This document shows, piece after piece, positions 1 through 12,398 of a stretch of 64,000 bases of DNA. The notes under the pieces were generated by a model. It searched no databases, was not told the origin of the DNA, and saw only the letters and a program-made list of their open reading frames with translations. The position numbers were made by a program, and so were the translations under genes. Origin of the DNA: Rhododendron vialii. Taxonomy: Eukaryota > Streptophyta > Magnoliopsida > Ericales > Ericaceae. The DNA lies in the NCBI RefSeq assembly GCF_030253575.1, contig NC_080567.1, forward strand, positions 35,245,501 to 35,309,500. The letters are read 5' to 3'. Every line of letters starts with the position of its first letter. Position 1 is the first letter of the stretch.

Positions 1-1516
1 AAGATCGTATCCCTGTCCAAAGTGACTTTCTCCCAATCGAGCATATGGGTGGAATGGGCCATATATTTCTGTAGCATAGAAACGTCGAAGACATTGTGAA
101 CTTTGGCGGTAAAACGAGGCGATATGCTACTTCTCCAATTTGCGCCAAGATTTCGAACGGTCCAATGTAGCGAGGCGATAATTTCCCTTTCTTGCCAACT
201 CGAATGATCCCACGGCACAGCTTGATTTTCAAGAACACTTGGTCTCCCATATTAAACGTCAAAGGACTTACTTTCTTGTCAGCATAACCCTTTTGTCTGT
301 TCTGCGCAATCAAAAGTCACTCCCTGTTCACCTTTACCTTCTCAGTAGTTTCTCGAACTAGCTCAGATCCAAGCAGAGCGTCTTCTCTAACCTTGGTCCA
401 ATAGATGGGCGATCGACATGGTTGTCCATACATTGCTTCATAAGGGGCCATCCCGATGCTAGCTTGGTAATTGTTGTTGTTGGCAAACTCCACCAGCAGT
501 AGGTGTCTCTCCCTACTTCTTTTAAAATCCAACACAAAAATTAAAGCATGTCCTTCAAGGTTTGAATCGTCCTCTCAGATTGTTCATTAGTTTGAGGGTG
601 AAAAGCTGTGCTCAGGCGGATATCTGTTCCCAATGCTTTCTGCAGGCTTCCCCAAAAGTTAGAGGTGAAGTGGGGGTCTCAATCAGAAACTCTAGATGTC
701 GACAGTTCGTGCAATCGAATAATCTTGTTGATGTAAAGTCTGTTGTAAGATTCCCTACCTCTTAGATGGTGGATGATACTTTTCTCCAAAAGGAATGAGA
801 AGATTACAAAAAAAATTCAGAAGGTTTCAACATGAGCCAAATGTCCAAAGGTCATAGCACCAAATAGAAAGTACGAATAGTTCCTCTTCCACGAATTGAG
901 GTTCAATTAGATTTGAGTTGGAGTTGGAACATGAGAACAATGAGGATTAAGTTAACCAAAGTAACTCAATGACTTGGACTTGAAAAGTTCCATCATTGCA
1001 ATTAATAGTATTGATTAAAGATTTAACAAGCGAGTGAAACAAACAAGTACTTGGGCTTCAAAACATTGCAATGGAATAAATCAAGCGGTTTCTCTTAAGA
1101 ATTATAGATCTACCGCGATAAGTTCTGAAGGATTACCAGGTCCAACAATGAAACCGAACTAGATATTTATCTTGCACCACATTGATCAAATGCGTTTCCA
1201 AAACAAGCATCTAACTCTAGTACTTTAAAAGAAAGAAAAATAATAATGGGCACGAATGAAGAGCAAACAATGACTCTCAAATCCAAAAATAGAAAAAGTC
1301 ACTAATAGAATGATGATTGGATCTTACTTGCTCAAGGCATGATACAAAGCTCAAGGAAAATGAAGCATAGCAATGATATGTTCGTCCAAGAATTTGACAA
1401 CTCCAATATTGAAAATTGAACTACGTTTACGGAATCAGAGTTTTGTAAGATCGGACACGTCTTGTTGTGATATCAAAAGAATTGAAGGTTGTGGATAGCT
1501 GATAGTGCGCTGGTAA

Positions 1517-1519
<3 letters not shown>

Positions 1520-1566
<47 letters not shown>
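1520..1566. repeat. (TA)n microsatellite in the gypsy internal region
   Basis: A run of about 23 TA units. The equivalent run in the second unit (7138-7182) is slightly shorter, one of the few differences between the units. Confidence 0.9.
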
Positions 1567-1576
<10 letters not shown>

Positions 1577-2991
1577 TAAACGAGGATTGCTCCAAACATG
1601 CAGTATTCAATGGATCAGAAAGTTTATACTCATAATTGAGTATATTGTTGACTTCAAGTCAAATTAAGAAAGGTGGGAACAAAATGATCTTTAGGAATAC
1701 CCAACTCACAAAAGAAAATGTCACGAGAGTTGGGTACTTGAAAAAGACAAGGAGTTCAACGATTAGAGCTTTAGTTGAAGTTGCAGCTCTAACAATGGAG
1801 AGTCATAATGAAGGTGATTTTAAGAAGAGCCAAGAGAGATTGAAGGTAGTAGGATACAATCGATTGAATGAGAATGGTGACTTAGATGAATATTCGTCAA
1901 TAGCTCGTCTATCCCCCTTTAAAAAAAATAGAACCTCATTGCAAGAGAATGGTTGCTGCTTTCTCAGATATTCATGACCTTGAGCTCTTCATGATCTGTT
2001 TGAACTATGATGGTGCCTTCATTGGATGTAGTTTGCATAGTATATAGCTGGGTGATGATTTCGAATCTCTGACAACATCATGATTTTATTCGTTGATCTA
2101 TCTACTTTCTCGAGGGGACTACGACGCTTAAGGTTGGGTGTCAAAATATTCGACGTGACAATCGCTTGCAGAAATTGCATGACCTTCATGTTACTCGATA
2201 TCTCATTGGACTTTGTGTTGCGTTGACCTCGAGGTTGGCGTAAACATGTTGATAACGTGGACGGCGTCGGCAGTAGTGTTCATGCGAAGTTGTCAAAGGG
2301 TTTCTACTACAGATTCGTAGTAAAGGATTTTGAAATTCCAAAAATAAAATAAATTTTGAATTTTTTCTATACAATGACATGCAAATAATTCCTTTCCCTT
2401 TCTTCTTCTTTTTTTTTTTTTTTAAAAACAAAACCCCTTTTTTTTTTTTTTTTTAAACACACATAAAATGAACAAAAATATTGAAAGTATCTATGCATAG
2501 AGTGCCACATGGGCCAGACAGGCATGCTTACTACAGTTAGCCCTTACTGCTAGTCAAAAATGCAAGACTTAAGTTTTCTCACGGTACGTTCACACAACGA
2601 CCCTACCCTTTCCAACTTATCTTTGATCGTAGCCTAGACGAGGAAGGAAAAATCATCTTGCAATAGGTACTTAATTTCATAGGTAGCTCCTTCGACGGCC
2701 TCGATCTCTTCTCTCACGATTGTCAAGGTCTATCACATTTTCTTCAGGTAAGAACTTTTTGACTGCGTTGATCGGCTTACATATACAATAGGAACAAGTT
2801 CTTCTATCTCTTTTTTTTGGAGTCGACGGAGTTGTTTCGGGCGACAAGACATATTTATATGCTACTCTTGTAAAAAAAAGATATTGTACAATAGCTAAGA
2901 CAATAGATAGATTAAGCGCAAAACTACCCCGGATAACACTCTTGGAAAATGATCTACCTAATCTACCCAAGGCCGAGGGTTTGAACCTAAA

Positions 2992-3003
2992 GCTCTGATA
3001 CCA
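2992..3003 (-). other. LTR-retrotransposon primer binding site (tRNA-iMet)
   Basis: The minus strand reads TGGTATCAGAGC, the standard complement of initiator-Met tRNA used by many plant LTR elements. It lies two bases from the LTR end, which orients the element on the minus strand. Confidence 0.85.
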
Positions 3004-3005
3004 TT

Positions 3006-5407
3006 TGTAACGCCCCGAAAATTCGGAGGCATAAAAAAAATAATGAAAAGATTATTTCCACAAAAGAAATTTATAAATTTACTACGTCACTAGTTCAAAA
3101 GCATATGTCAATATATTACAATCGTTTTAAATAAATCAAAATATTACAATTTCCAAATAAACTTAGAAGCTTCCAAAATAAAGTCGACTTAAATTAATCA
3201 GAGCGACTATGTGTACAGAAACCATGGTTTTCAGCTTCTTCCTCATTAGGGTTGAACTTGATCGAATCGTACGAACACTTCTGTTCCATCTTCGGTACCT
3301 GGCGTTCGAGTTACCAGGGCAACATAGTACTATGAGCGATGACGCTCAGCAGCCAAAACTCACCCGAACCCATAACTTACAAGCAGCAAGAAAATATAAT
3401 TGAAGTGCATTGACATAACATAAAGAGAGAACAATTAATCATTTTATTACTATTCTTCAACCTAAGTGAAATCTCGGATCTTATCCACAGATCCGTTCCT
3501 ATCCATAACCTCTGGCACAAACACTGGTGTGGTCCGACTCCCCTTTTCCAGATCCGGATGAAAGATACCTAAGTTATATACCTAGGTATCCCATCCGCAA
3601 CCATAAGTTCGGATAAAACTTCACCGGCAACGCTCAAGCGCCGTCTAGCCCGGGTTGAACTTACCGGCAACGCTCAAGCGCCGTCTAGCCCGGGTTGTGA
3701 CGCAAGCACAATGCCACCCTTATGTCCCGTCCCAACATCCGAGAGCCGACCACCACCATGCCGTACCCAGGGTTCGTAAATCCATACTTTCAACAGATCA
3801 CCACCAATCATTCATCAACAATACATTACCACGGGTTCCAAACCAAGATTGCCCGGAATCCAAAAGCACATCCTCTCACATTAACCATTTTCCATTAAAC
3901 CTACTTTTACGTCTAATATGTTAAATCTGCACATCGCAACCAACCTCGAGAACCTATTTGTCCAATCTATCAGTACAATCACACCTCACAAATTCAACAT
4001 TGTCATGATACAGGTTAACATGCTAATAATGTTCAACCAAGCAATAAAATTTATTTCACTATAGAATTAATCATGCCACATAAATAATCTTGCGATACAA
4101 CTAACAATGCCGGAAAAAAAAATAATCATGCGATGCCACTAATAATGCCATAAAAATAATCATGCGATACAACTAATATTGCCATAAAATAATCATGCGA
4201 TAAAATTCATCTTGCGAGAAAAATAATTTAAGCGGTTCCTTTATCTACTCTTTTCTTTATCAAAACTAAAGTCTACATTTATTCTTAATCGTCGCGGAGT
4301 ACTATTGTCGGTACTAAAATAATTCATGATCACAATAAAAATTAGGATTTAACCAAAACTAATTAACTTAGGGTTTATAGTATTAGCCTTTAATACTCAA
4401 GGGTTGGATTTATAAGCTAATAAACTCGGGGGATTGAACTGTAATTAATCCAAGAAATTTCAAAAAAATCCAGTGGCTGTGTTACGTCGGAAAAACCAGG
4501 GGGTGCGGCCGGATTCGACCGGCGACGTCGGATTCGAATACCATTATATCGAAAAGCTAAAATCAATATAGACACGCGATATATACTTAGGGAGGTGAGT
4601 TCCAAACTACCTTTTGTCCGGCAAAACGGGGTTTGGAAAGAGACGGCGGCGGTTCGGAGCTCGGGCGGTGGTGATGGTGAGCACGGCAGTGGAGATGGCT
4701 CCAGTGGCAGTGATGGCCGGCTGGTGATGGGTTGCTCGGTGGTGGGAGGTGCTGATCGGTGGTGGTGGTGATGATGATGAGAGCTTGGTGGTGATGGTGA
4801 GAGGACGAGCGGCGCCGGTTGGAGGATCGGCGGATGGAGCTCGGCTGGAGGTGGGCTCGGTTGGTGGTGATGGCGGCAGGAGGTGATGCTGCTCCGGTGG
4901 TGGGGACGGCCGGTCGGAGGTATGGCTGCCTCCTCTCTCCTCTCACGCTGCTCTCTCTCTCTCTCTCTCTCTCTCTGCCGAGTGTGTGTGTGTCCTGGGA
5001 ACAAGAATTGGAAAAAGAAGGCAATATAATGGGTTTTGGATTTTTTGGAGGGAGGGTAATATCCTTTGGGTAAAAATGAGTTGTCGAATTTTGATTGGAG
5101 AATGGGAAAATATATATATATATATTTTTTCCTTCTATTCTCTTTTTTTTTTTTTTTGTCTCATCAGCCGAAAGTACGAAATGGAAAAAGGGAGGAAAAA
5201 TGGGTTTGGGTTGGAAAAATAATTCGGTGCAACACATGCACACACTAGAAAATTTACTCATCGAATACGCGCGCGCGCACAATCGATTACGAAATAAAAT
5301 TTGGTGTGACGACATAAAGAATTTTTCGAATTAAATAAACTAACGAGAAAAATAATATTTTTGCTTTGATAATAATAATAATTTATTAAAAATACCGGGT
5401 CTTTACA
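3006..5407 (-). mobile_element. Tekay-like gypsy LTR (shared by two array units)
   Basis: This 2.4-kb LTR begins TGTAAAGACCCGG and ends GGGGCGTTACA on the minus strand, which are TG...CA termini. A primer site lies two bases beyond its 3' end at 2992-3003. A purine tract lies just before its 5' end, from 5408 up. It therefore serves as the 3' LTR of the unit to its right and the 5' LTR of the unit to its left. It contains GC-rich sequence with GA and GGT repeats at about 4620-4980, which produces long His/Pro-rich spurious frames. It is near-identical to 8620-11001. Confidence 0.9.
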
Positions 5408-7133
5408 ATCTATCCCCCTTAAAATAATTTCGTCCTCGAAATTAAAACATACTATCTGGTGAATGCAATTGTCAGTAGTTGGCACAAATGGTGTCTTCTC
5501 GTTCCCTAGTTGATTCCTCCAATCCTCGGTGTCTCCATAGGACCTTGACTAATTTGATTGTTTGTCCTCGAGTAACTTTTCCTCCATGATTCTTGAATTT
5601 TCACCAGTTGCTCTTCAAAGATCGTATCCCTGTCCAAAGTGACTTTCTCCCAATCGAGCATATGGGTGGAATGGGCCATATATTTCTGTAGCATAGAAAC
5701 GTCGAAGACATTGTGAACTTTGGCGGTAAAACGAGGCGATATGCTACTTCTCCAATTTGCGCCAAGATTTCGAACGGTCCAATGTAGCGAGGCGATAATT
5801 TCCCTTTCTTGCCAACTCGAATGATCCCACGGCACAGCTTGATTTTCAAGAACACTTGGTCTCCCATATTAAACGTCAAAGGACTTACTTTCTTGTCAGC
5901 ATAACCCTTTTGTCTGTTCTGCGCAATCAAAAGTCACTCCCTGTTCACCTTTACCTTCTCAGTAGTTTCTCGAACTAGCTCAGATCCAAGCAGAGCGTCT
6001 TCTCTAACCTTGGTCCAATAGATGGGCGATCGACATGGTTGTCCATACATTGCTTCATAAGGGGCCATCCCGATGCTAGCTTGGTAATTGTTGTTGTTGG
6101 CAAACTCCACCAGCAGTAGGTGTCTCTCCCTACTTCTTTTAAAATCCAACACAAAAATTAAAGCATGTCCTTCAAGGTTTGAATCGTCCTCTCAGATTGT
6201 TCATTAGTTTGAGGGTGAAAAGCTGTGCTCAGGCGGATATCTGTTCCCAATGCTTTCTGCAGGCTTCCCCAAAAGTTAGAGGTGAAGTGGGGGTCTCAAT
6301 CAGAAACTCTAGATGTCGACAGTTCGTGCAATCGAATAATCTTGTTGATGTAAAGTCTGTTGTAAGATTCCCTACCTCTTAGATGGTGGATGATACTTTT
6401 CTCCAAAAGGAATGAGAAGATTACAAAAAAAATTCAGAAGGTTTCAACATGAGCCAAATGTCCAAAGGTCATAGCACCAAATAGAAAGTACGAATAGTTC
6501 CTCTTCCACGAATTGAGGTTCAATTAGATTTGAGTTGGAGTTGGAACATGAGAACAATGAGGATTAAGTTAACCAAAGTAACTCAATGACTTGGACTTGA
6601 AAAGTTCCATCATTGCAATTAATAGTATTGATTAAAGATTTAACAAGCGAGTGAAACAAACAAGTACTTGGGCTTCAAAACATTGCAATGGAATAAATCA
6701 AGCGGTTTCTCTTAAGAATTATAGATCTACCGCGATAAGTTCTGAAGGATTACCAGGTCCAACAATGAAACCGAACTAGATATTTATCTTGCACCACATT
6801 GATCAAATGCGTTTCCAAAACAAGCATCTAACTCTAGTACTTTAAAAGAAAGAAAAATAATAATGGGCACGAATGAAGAGCAAACAATGACTCTCAAATC
6901 CAAAAATAGAAAAAGTCACTAATAGAATGATGATTGGATCTTACTTGCTCAAGGCATGATACAAAGCTCAAGGAAAATGAAGCATAGCAATGATATGTTC
7001 GTCCAAGAATTTGACAACTCCAATATTGAAAATTGAACTACGTTTACGGAATCAGAGTTTTGTAAGATCGGACACGTCTTGTTGTGATATCAAAAGAATT
7101 GAAGGTTGTGGATAGCTGATAGTGCGCTGGTAA

Positions 7134-7137
<4 letters not shown>

Positions 7138-7182
<45 letters not shown>
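7138..7182. repeat. (TA)n microsatellite, second copy
   Basis: This is the counterpart of 1520-1566, differing in repeat number. Confidence 0.9.
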
Positions 7183-7191
<9 letters not shown>

Positions 7192-8605
7192 TAAACGAGG
7201 ATTGCTCCAAACATGCAGTATTCAATGGATCAGAAAGTTTATACTCATAATTGAGTATATTGTTGACTTCAAGTCAAATTAAGAAAGGTGGGAACAAAAT
7301 GATCTTTAGGAATACCCAACTCACAAAAGAAAATGTCACGAGAGTTGGGTACTTGAAAAAGACAAGGAGTTCAACGATTAGAGCTTTAGTTGAAGTTGCA
7401 GCTCTAACAATGGAGAGTCATAATGAAGGTGATTTTAAGAAGAGCCAAGAGAGATTGAAGGTAGTAGGATACAATCGATTGAATGAGAATGGTGACTTAG
7501 ATGAATATTCGTCAATAGCTCGTCTATCCCCCTTTAAAAAAAATAGAACCTCATTGCAAGAGAATGGTTGCTGCTTTCTCAGATATTCATGACCTTGAGC
7601 TCTTCATGATCTGTTTGAACTATGATGGTGCCTTCATTGGATGTAGTTTGCATAGTATATAGCTGGGTGATGATTTCGAATCTCTGACAACATCATGATT
7701 TTATTCGTTGATCTATCTACTTTCTCGAGGGGACTACGACGCTTAAGGTTGGGTGTCAAAATATTCGACGTGACAATCGCTTGCAGAAATTGCATGACCT
7801 TCATGTTACTCGATATCTCATTGGACTTTGTGTTGCGTTGACCTCGAGGTTGGCGTAAACATGTTGATAACGTGGACGGCGTCGGCAGTAGTGTTCATGC
7901 GAAGTTGTCAAAGGGTTTCTACTACAGATTCGTAGTAAAGGATTTTGAAATTCCAAAAATAAAATAAATTTTGAATTTTTTCTATACAATGACATGCAAA
8001 TAATTCCTTTCCCTTTCTTCTTCTTTTTTTTTTTTTTAAAAACAAAACCCCTTTTTTTTTTTTTTTTTAAACACACATAAAATGAACAAAAATATTGAAA
8101 GTATCTATGCATAGAGTGCCACATGGGCCAGACAGGCATGCTTACTACAGTTAGCCCTTACTGCTAGTCAAAAATGCAAGACTTAAGTTTTCTCACGGTA
8201 CGTTCACACAACGACCCTACCCTTTCCAACTTATCTTTGATCGTAGCCTAGACGAGGAAGGAAAAATCATCTTGCAATAGGTACTTAATTTCATAGGTAG
8301 CTCCTTCGACGGCCTCGATCTCTTCTCTCACGATTGTCAAGGTCTATCACATTTTCTTCAGGTAAGAACTTTTTGACTGCGTTGATCGGCTTACATATAC
8401 AATAGGAACAAGTTCTTCTATCTCTTTTTTTTGGAGTCGACGGAGTTGTTTCGGGCGACAAGACATATTTATATGCTACTCTTGTGAAAAAAAGATATTG
8501 TACAATAGCTAAGACAATAGATAGATTAAGCGCAAAACTACCCCGGATAACACTCTTGGAAAATGATCTACCTAATCTACCCAAGGCCGAGGGTTTGAAC
8601 CTAAA

Positions 8606-8617
8606 GCTCTGATACCA
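8606..8617 (-). other. LTR-retrotransposon primer binding site (tRNA-iMet), second unit
   Basis: The same TGGTATCAGAGC site lies two bases from the LTR at 8620, on the minus strand. Confidence 0.85.
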
Positions 8618-8619
8618 TT

Positions 8620-11001
8620 TGTAACGCCCCGAAAATTCGGAGGCATAAAAAAAATAATGAAAAGATTATTTCCACAAAAGAAATTTATAAATTTACTACG
8701 TCACTAGTTCAAAGCATATGTCAATATATTACAATCGTTTTAAATAAATCAAAATATTACAATTTCCAAATAAACTTAGAAGCTTCCAAAATAAAGTCGA
8801 CTTAAATTAATCAGAGCGACTATGTGTACAGAAACCATGGTTTTCAGCTTCTTCCTCATTAGGGTTGAACTTGATCGAATCGTACGAACACTTCTGTTCC
8901 ATCTTCGGTACCTGGCGTTCGAGTTACCAGAGCAACATAGTACTATGAGCGATGACGCTCAGCAGCCAAAACTCACCCGAACCCATAACTTACAAGCAGC
9001 AAGAAAATATAATTGAAGTGCATTGACATAACATAAAGAGAGAACAATTAATCATTTTATTACTATTCTTCAACCTAAGTGAAATCTCGGATCTTATCCA
9101 CAGATCCGTTCCTATCCATAACCTCTGGCACAAACACTGGTGTGGTCCGACTCCCCTTTTCCAGATCCGGATGAAAGATACCTAAGTTATATACCTAGGT
9201 ATCCCATCCGCAACCATAAGTTCGGATAAAACTTCACCGGCAACGCTCAAGCGCCGTCTAGCCCGGGTTGAACTTACCGGCAACGCTCAAGCGCCGTCTA
9301 GCCCGGGTTGTGACGCAAGCACAATGCCACCCTTATGTCCCGTCCCAACATCCGAGAGCCGACCACCACCATGCCGTACCTAGGGTTCGTAAATCCATAC
9401 TTTCAACAGATCAACACCAATCATTCATCAACAATACATTACCACGGGTTCCAAACCAAGATTGCCCGGAATCCAAAAGCACATCCTCTCACATTAACCA
9501 TTTTCCATTAAACCTACTTTTACGTCTAATATGTTAAATCTGCACATCGCAACCAACCTCGAGAACCTATTTGTCCAATCTATCAGTACAATCACACCTC
9601 ACAAATTCAACATTGTCATGATACAGGTTAACATGCTAATAATGTTCAACCAAGCAATAAAATTTATTTCACTATAGAATTAATCATGCCACATAAATAA
9701 TCTTGCGATACAACTAACAATGCCGGAAAAAAAAATAATCATGCGATGCCACTAATAATGCCATAAAAATAATCATGCGATACAACTAATATTGCCATAA
9801 AATAATCATGCGATAAAATTCATCTTGCGAGAAAAATAATTTAAGCGGTTCCTTTATCTACTCTTTTCTTTATCAAAACTAAAGTCTACATTTATTCTTA
9901 ATCGTCGCGGAGTACTATTGTCGGTACTAAAATAATTCATGATCACAATAAAAATTAGGATTTAACCAAAACTAATTAACTTAGGGTTTATAGTATTAGC
10001 CTTTAATACTCAAGGGTTGGATTTATAAGCTAATAAACTCGGGGGATTGAACTGTAATTAATCCAAGAAATTTCAAAAAAATCCAGTGGCTGTGTTACGT
10101 CGGAAAAACCAGGGGGTGCGGCCGGATTCGACCGGCGACGTCGGATTCGAATACCATTATATCGAAAAGCTAAAATCAATATAGACACGCGATATATACT
10201 TAGGGAGGTGAGTTCCAAACTACCTTTTGTCCGGCAAAACGGGGTTTGGAAAGAGACGGCGGCGGTTCGGAGCTCGGGCGGTGGTGATGGTGAGCACGGC
10301 AGTGGAGATGGCTCCAGTGGCAGTGATGGCCGGCTGGTGATGGGTTGCTCGGTGGTGGGAGGTGCTGATCGGTGGTGGTGGTGATGATGATGAGAGCTTG
10401 GTGGTGATGGTGAGAGGACGAGCGGCGCCGGTTGGAGGATCGGCGGATGGAGCTCGGCTGGAGGTGGGCTCGGTTGGTGGTGATGGCGGCAGGAGGTGAT
10501 GCTGCTCCGGTGGTGGGGACGGCCGGTCGGAGGTATGGCTGCCTCCTCTCTCCTCTCACGCTGCTCTCTCTCTCTCTCTCTCTCTGCCGAGTGTGTGTGT
10601 CCTGGGAACAAGAATTGGAAAAAGAAGGCAATATAATGGGTTTTGGATTTTTTGGAGGGAGGGTAATATCCTTTGGGTAAAAATGAGTTGTCGAATTTTG
10701 ATTGGAGAATGGGAAAATATATATATATATTTTTTTCTTTTTTTTTTTTTTGTCTCATCAGCCGAAAGTACGAAATGGAAAAAGGGAGAAAAAATGGGTT
10801 TGGGTTGGAAAAATAATTCGGTGCAACACATGCACACACTAGAAAAATTACTCATCGAATACGCGCGCGCGCACAATCGATTACGAAATAAAATTTGGTG
10901 TGACGACATAAAGAATTTTTCGAATTAAATAAACTAACGAGAAAAATAATATTTTTGCTTTGATAATAATAATAATTTATTAAAAATACCGGGTCTTTAC
11001 A
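8620..11001 (-). mobile_element. Tekay-like gypsy LTR (5' LTR of the array)
   Basis: This 2.38-kb LTR carries the same TGTAAAGACCC...GGGGCGTTACA ends on the minus strand. It differs from 3006-5407 mostly in microsatellite length and a few substitutions, so exchange or amplification was recent. Its outer edge at 11001/11002 is the array's right-hand junction with host DNA. The matching left junction lies outside the window, so the target-site duplication cannot be checked. Confidence 0.88.
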
Positions 11002-11416
11002 AGAAAAGTTTGTGGAATGTCTAGATTGAGTCAGATGCTATGTTGGAGGTGAATCTAATCAAAGATGGCAATCCGGGCAATCACGTGCAGAGTGTTATTA
11101 TTCATGAAGCGCATGGCCTCCTCACTCGTATGGCTACGACGCTGAATCACGTCTACCGCGCTGCTAATCAGTGCGCGGACCACCTCGCCCACATGGGAGC
11201 AGAGCAAGACGAAGACCTGATCATAACGGTGGACATCCCCATCTCCCTCAGGGAATTCCTTATCAGAGACGGCCTAAATGTTAGGTGGGTTTTAGATTAG
11301 ATGTTTTGGTCCTTTAGGCCGGTTTGAGTATCCTGTTTATTTCTCCTGTTGTGAACTTGCGTTTCTAGTCTTTGAATGAAATTCCGATGTACCCAAAGAA
11401 AAAAAGAAAAGAAAAT
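11002..11416 (+). mobile_element. LINE 3' fragment (RNase H tail, 3'UTR, poly-A)
   Basis: From about 11029 the plus strand encodes the C-terminal part of a plant RNase-H-like domain (ESDAMLEVN, then HVYRAANQCADHLAHMGAE), ending with a stop at about 11300. A short 3'UTR and an A-rich tail (about 11396-11416) follow. The residues match the RNase H domain carried by many plant L1-type LINEs. The start is cut by the LTR junction at 11001, so the gypsy array probably inserted into this LINE copy. A host RNase-H-domain gene fragment is possible but less likely given the tail. Confidence 0.6.
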
Positions 11417-11440
11417 CTAGAGATACAATTTCACAACTTA

Positions 11441-11689
11441 GGCCTTGTTCTTATGAACTTAACTTAAATTGTTCACTTAAGTTCAAGTCATTCCTTTATC
11501 TTAAAACTTAAACTTAAGTTCAAGTCTTCCAAAACTGCTGCCTCAACCCAAACCCAAAATGTGTGTGTTTGAGAATTAAGTTTAAGTTTAGAAGAATGGT
11601 TTGTGCTTAACTTATTTTCATTTAAGTTTGAAAAGGGGAAAATTTTTTTATGTTAAGTTAAGTTTGAGTTCAAAAGAACATATATGGCC
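11441..11689. mobile_element. Putative small MITE with subterminal inverted repeats
   Basis: The left end GGCCTTGTTCTTATGAAC and the inverse of the right end (GGCC, ATATAT, then GTTCTTTTGAAC) are similar, and both run on into TTAAGTT-rich inner repeats. TTA precedes the left end but TCA follows the right, so the target duplication is imperfect. The GGCCTTGTT-type terminus suggests a Tourist/Harbinger-like MITE. It lies about 700 bp upstream of the Pumilio gene. Confidence 0.4.
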
Positions 11690-12190
11690 TCAAATATACG
11701 AGGCACCACAACTCAAGGGTAGTTGGTTTTTTTAATGGTTAGTGAATAAATTTTTTTTAAAAAAAGTTTTGGGATTAACCATTAATGAAAGGAGTAAAAA
11801 AAATATGAACCGGAGTTTAACTTGTTTTGGTGGAGAGTAAACATTTATTCATGAATAATTTTAATCTTTGTGTCCTTATTGAATCTTTTTGGGTTTTTTG
11901 CCAGAATTTTTTCACTTTTAATATTGTACATTTGTTAAGACGAATTGAACAAAATTAACGCGAATCCAACAAATTAAACTCAGAAAGGATGATAAAAAAA
12001 AAACTGTGATAGTAAATAATTTTACGCAAACTATTCGAATAAAACATGAAGGAGTAGTGTTTTCCACGCGCTTTAGATGGGGGTGGACTTGAGCTAAGTA
12101 ATCAAAGACCCCAATCCCCATAGCCGCATGCAAGAAGAGACCATTCTCTTGATAAAACCCTAACGAATCTGTTTCCTTATTTCGTTCCAA
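11690..12190. other. Promoter-proximal intergenic DNA upstream of the Pumilio gene
   Basis: AT-rich DNA with no ORF or repeat that I can support. It should hold the Pumilio promoter; I could not pick a confident TATA box. Confidence 0.5.

Positions 12191-12191
<1 letters not shown>

Positions 12192-12233
<42 letters not shown>
12192..12233. repeat. (CT)n tract in the Pumilio 5' region
   Basis: About 20 CT units lie about 170 bp upstream of the start codon. Plant 5' leaders often carry such GA/CT repeats, targets of BBR/BPC proteins (family knowledge). Confidence 0.85.
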
Positions 12234-12237
<4 letters not shown>

Positions 12238-12279
12238 ATTCATCCCTATTTTTCCTCTGAAGAATCTTTCGGAGTTATA

Positions 12280-12373
12280 GGTAGGTGTAAACTCTTCCTA
12301 ACCAAATCTCTTTCTACACGTACTTATCTTGTTCTAAACCACTTTTAAACCCTTCTATCTCTCTCCTCTCCAA
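12280..12373 (+). other. Probable 5'UTR intron of the Pumilio gene
   Basis: A GTAGGTGT donor follows TTATAG at about 12280, and a TTTGTTTCAG acceptor ends at about 12373, 25 bases before the start codon. This is inferred from splice consensus only. Confidence 0.45.
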
Positions 12374-12398
12374 TTTGTTTCAGTTGGACAAAAATCCA

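Larger units (their letters stand above)
1..3005 (-). mobile_element. Ty3/gypsy (Tekay-like) internal region, partial unit of a tandem array
   Basis: This is the internal region of a chromovirus-type gypsy element read on the minus strand, cut by the window start. The recognisable coding part is integrase C-terminal sequence at about 1-540, with residues such as PYEAMYGQPCRSP. The rest (about 800-2990) is noncoding-looking and holds a TA microsatellite. It is followed on the minus-strand 5' side by a tRNA-iMet primer site and then the LTR. It matches 5618-8619 nearly base for base. The element is clearly broken: gag, protease and reverse transcriptase are not recognisable, and the internal region is far shorter than a full element. 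It is a young fossil, judged by identity to its sister unit. Confidence 0.85.
5408..8619 (-). mobile_element. Ty3/gypsy (Tekay-like) internal region, complete unit of the array
   Basis: This is the 3.2-kb internal region between two LTRs, so 3006-11001 is one LTR-internal-LTR unit of about 8.0 kb. Near the minus-strand 3' end lies integrase C-terminal and post-integrase sequence (about 5506-6152), with residues such as [12 protein letters not shown] typical of chromovirus integrase tails. The remaining 2.3 kb shows no recognisable gag or reverse transcriptase. It is broken, with several breaks, and looks like a deleted non-autonomous derivative. Both internal copies share this architecture, so the loss came before the array formed. 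A polypurine tract (GGGGGATAG) adjoins the LTR at about 5410-5420. Confidence 0.85.

Noticed and set aside
1636-1977. 113-codon plus-strand frame in each gypsy unit (also 7251-7592)
   Set aside because: It lies antisense within the element's internal region and resembles no family; its conservation is explained by the unit duplication.
2677-2970. 97-codon minus-strand frame just after the primer site (also 8291-8584)
   Set aside because: It has no gag-like features and is too short; treated as part of the broken element.
4417-5315. Long His/Pro/Ser-rich and Arg/Glu-rich minus-strand frames (also 10030-10909)
   Set aside because: They arise from GGT, GA and TG repeats inside the gypsy LTR, occur in overlapping frames and copy with the LTR.
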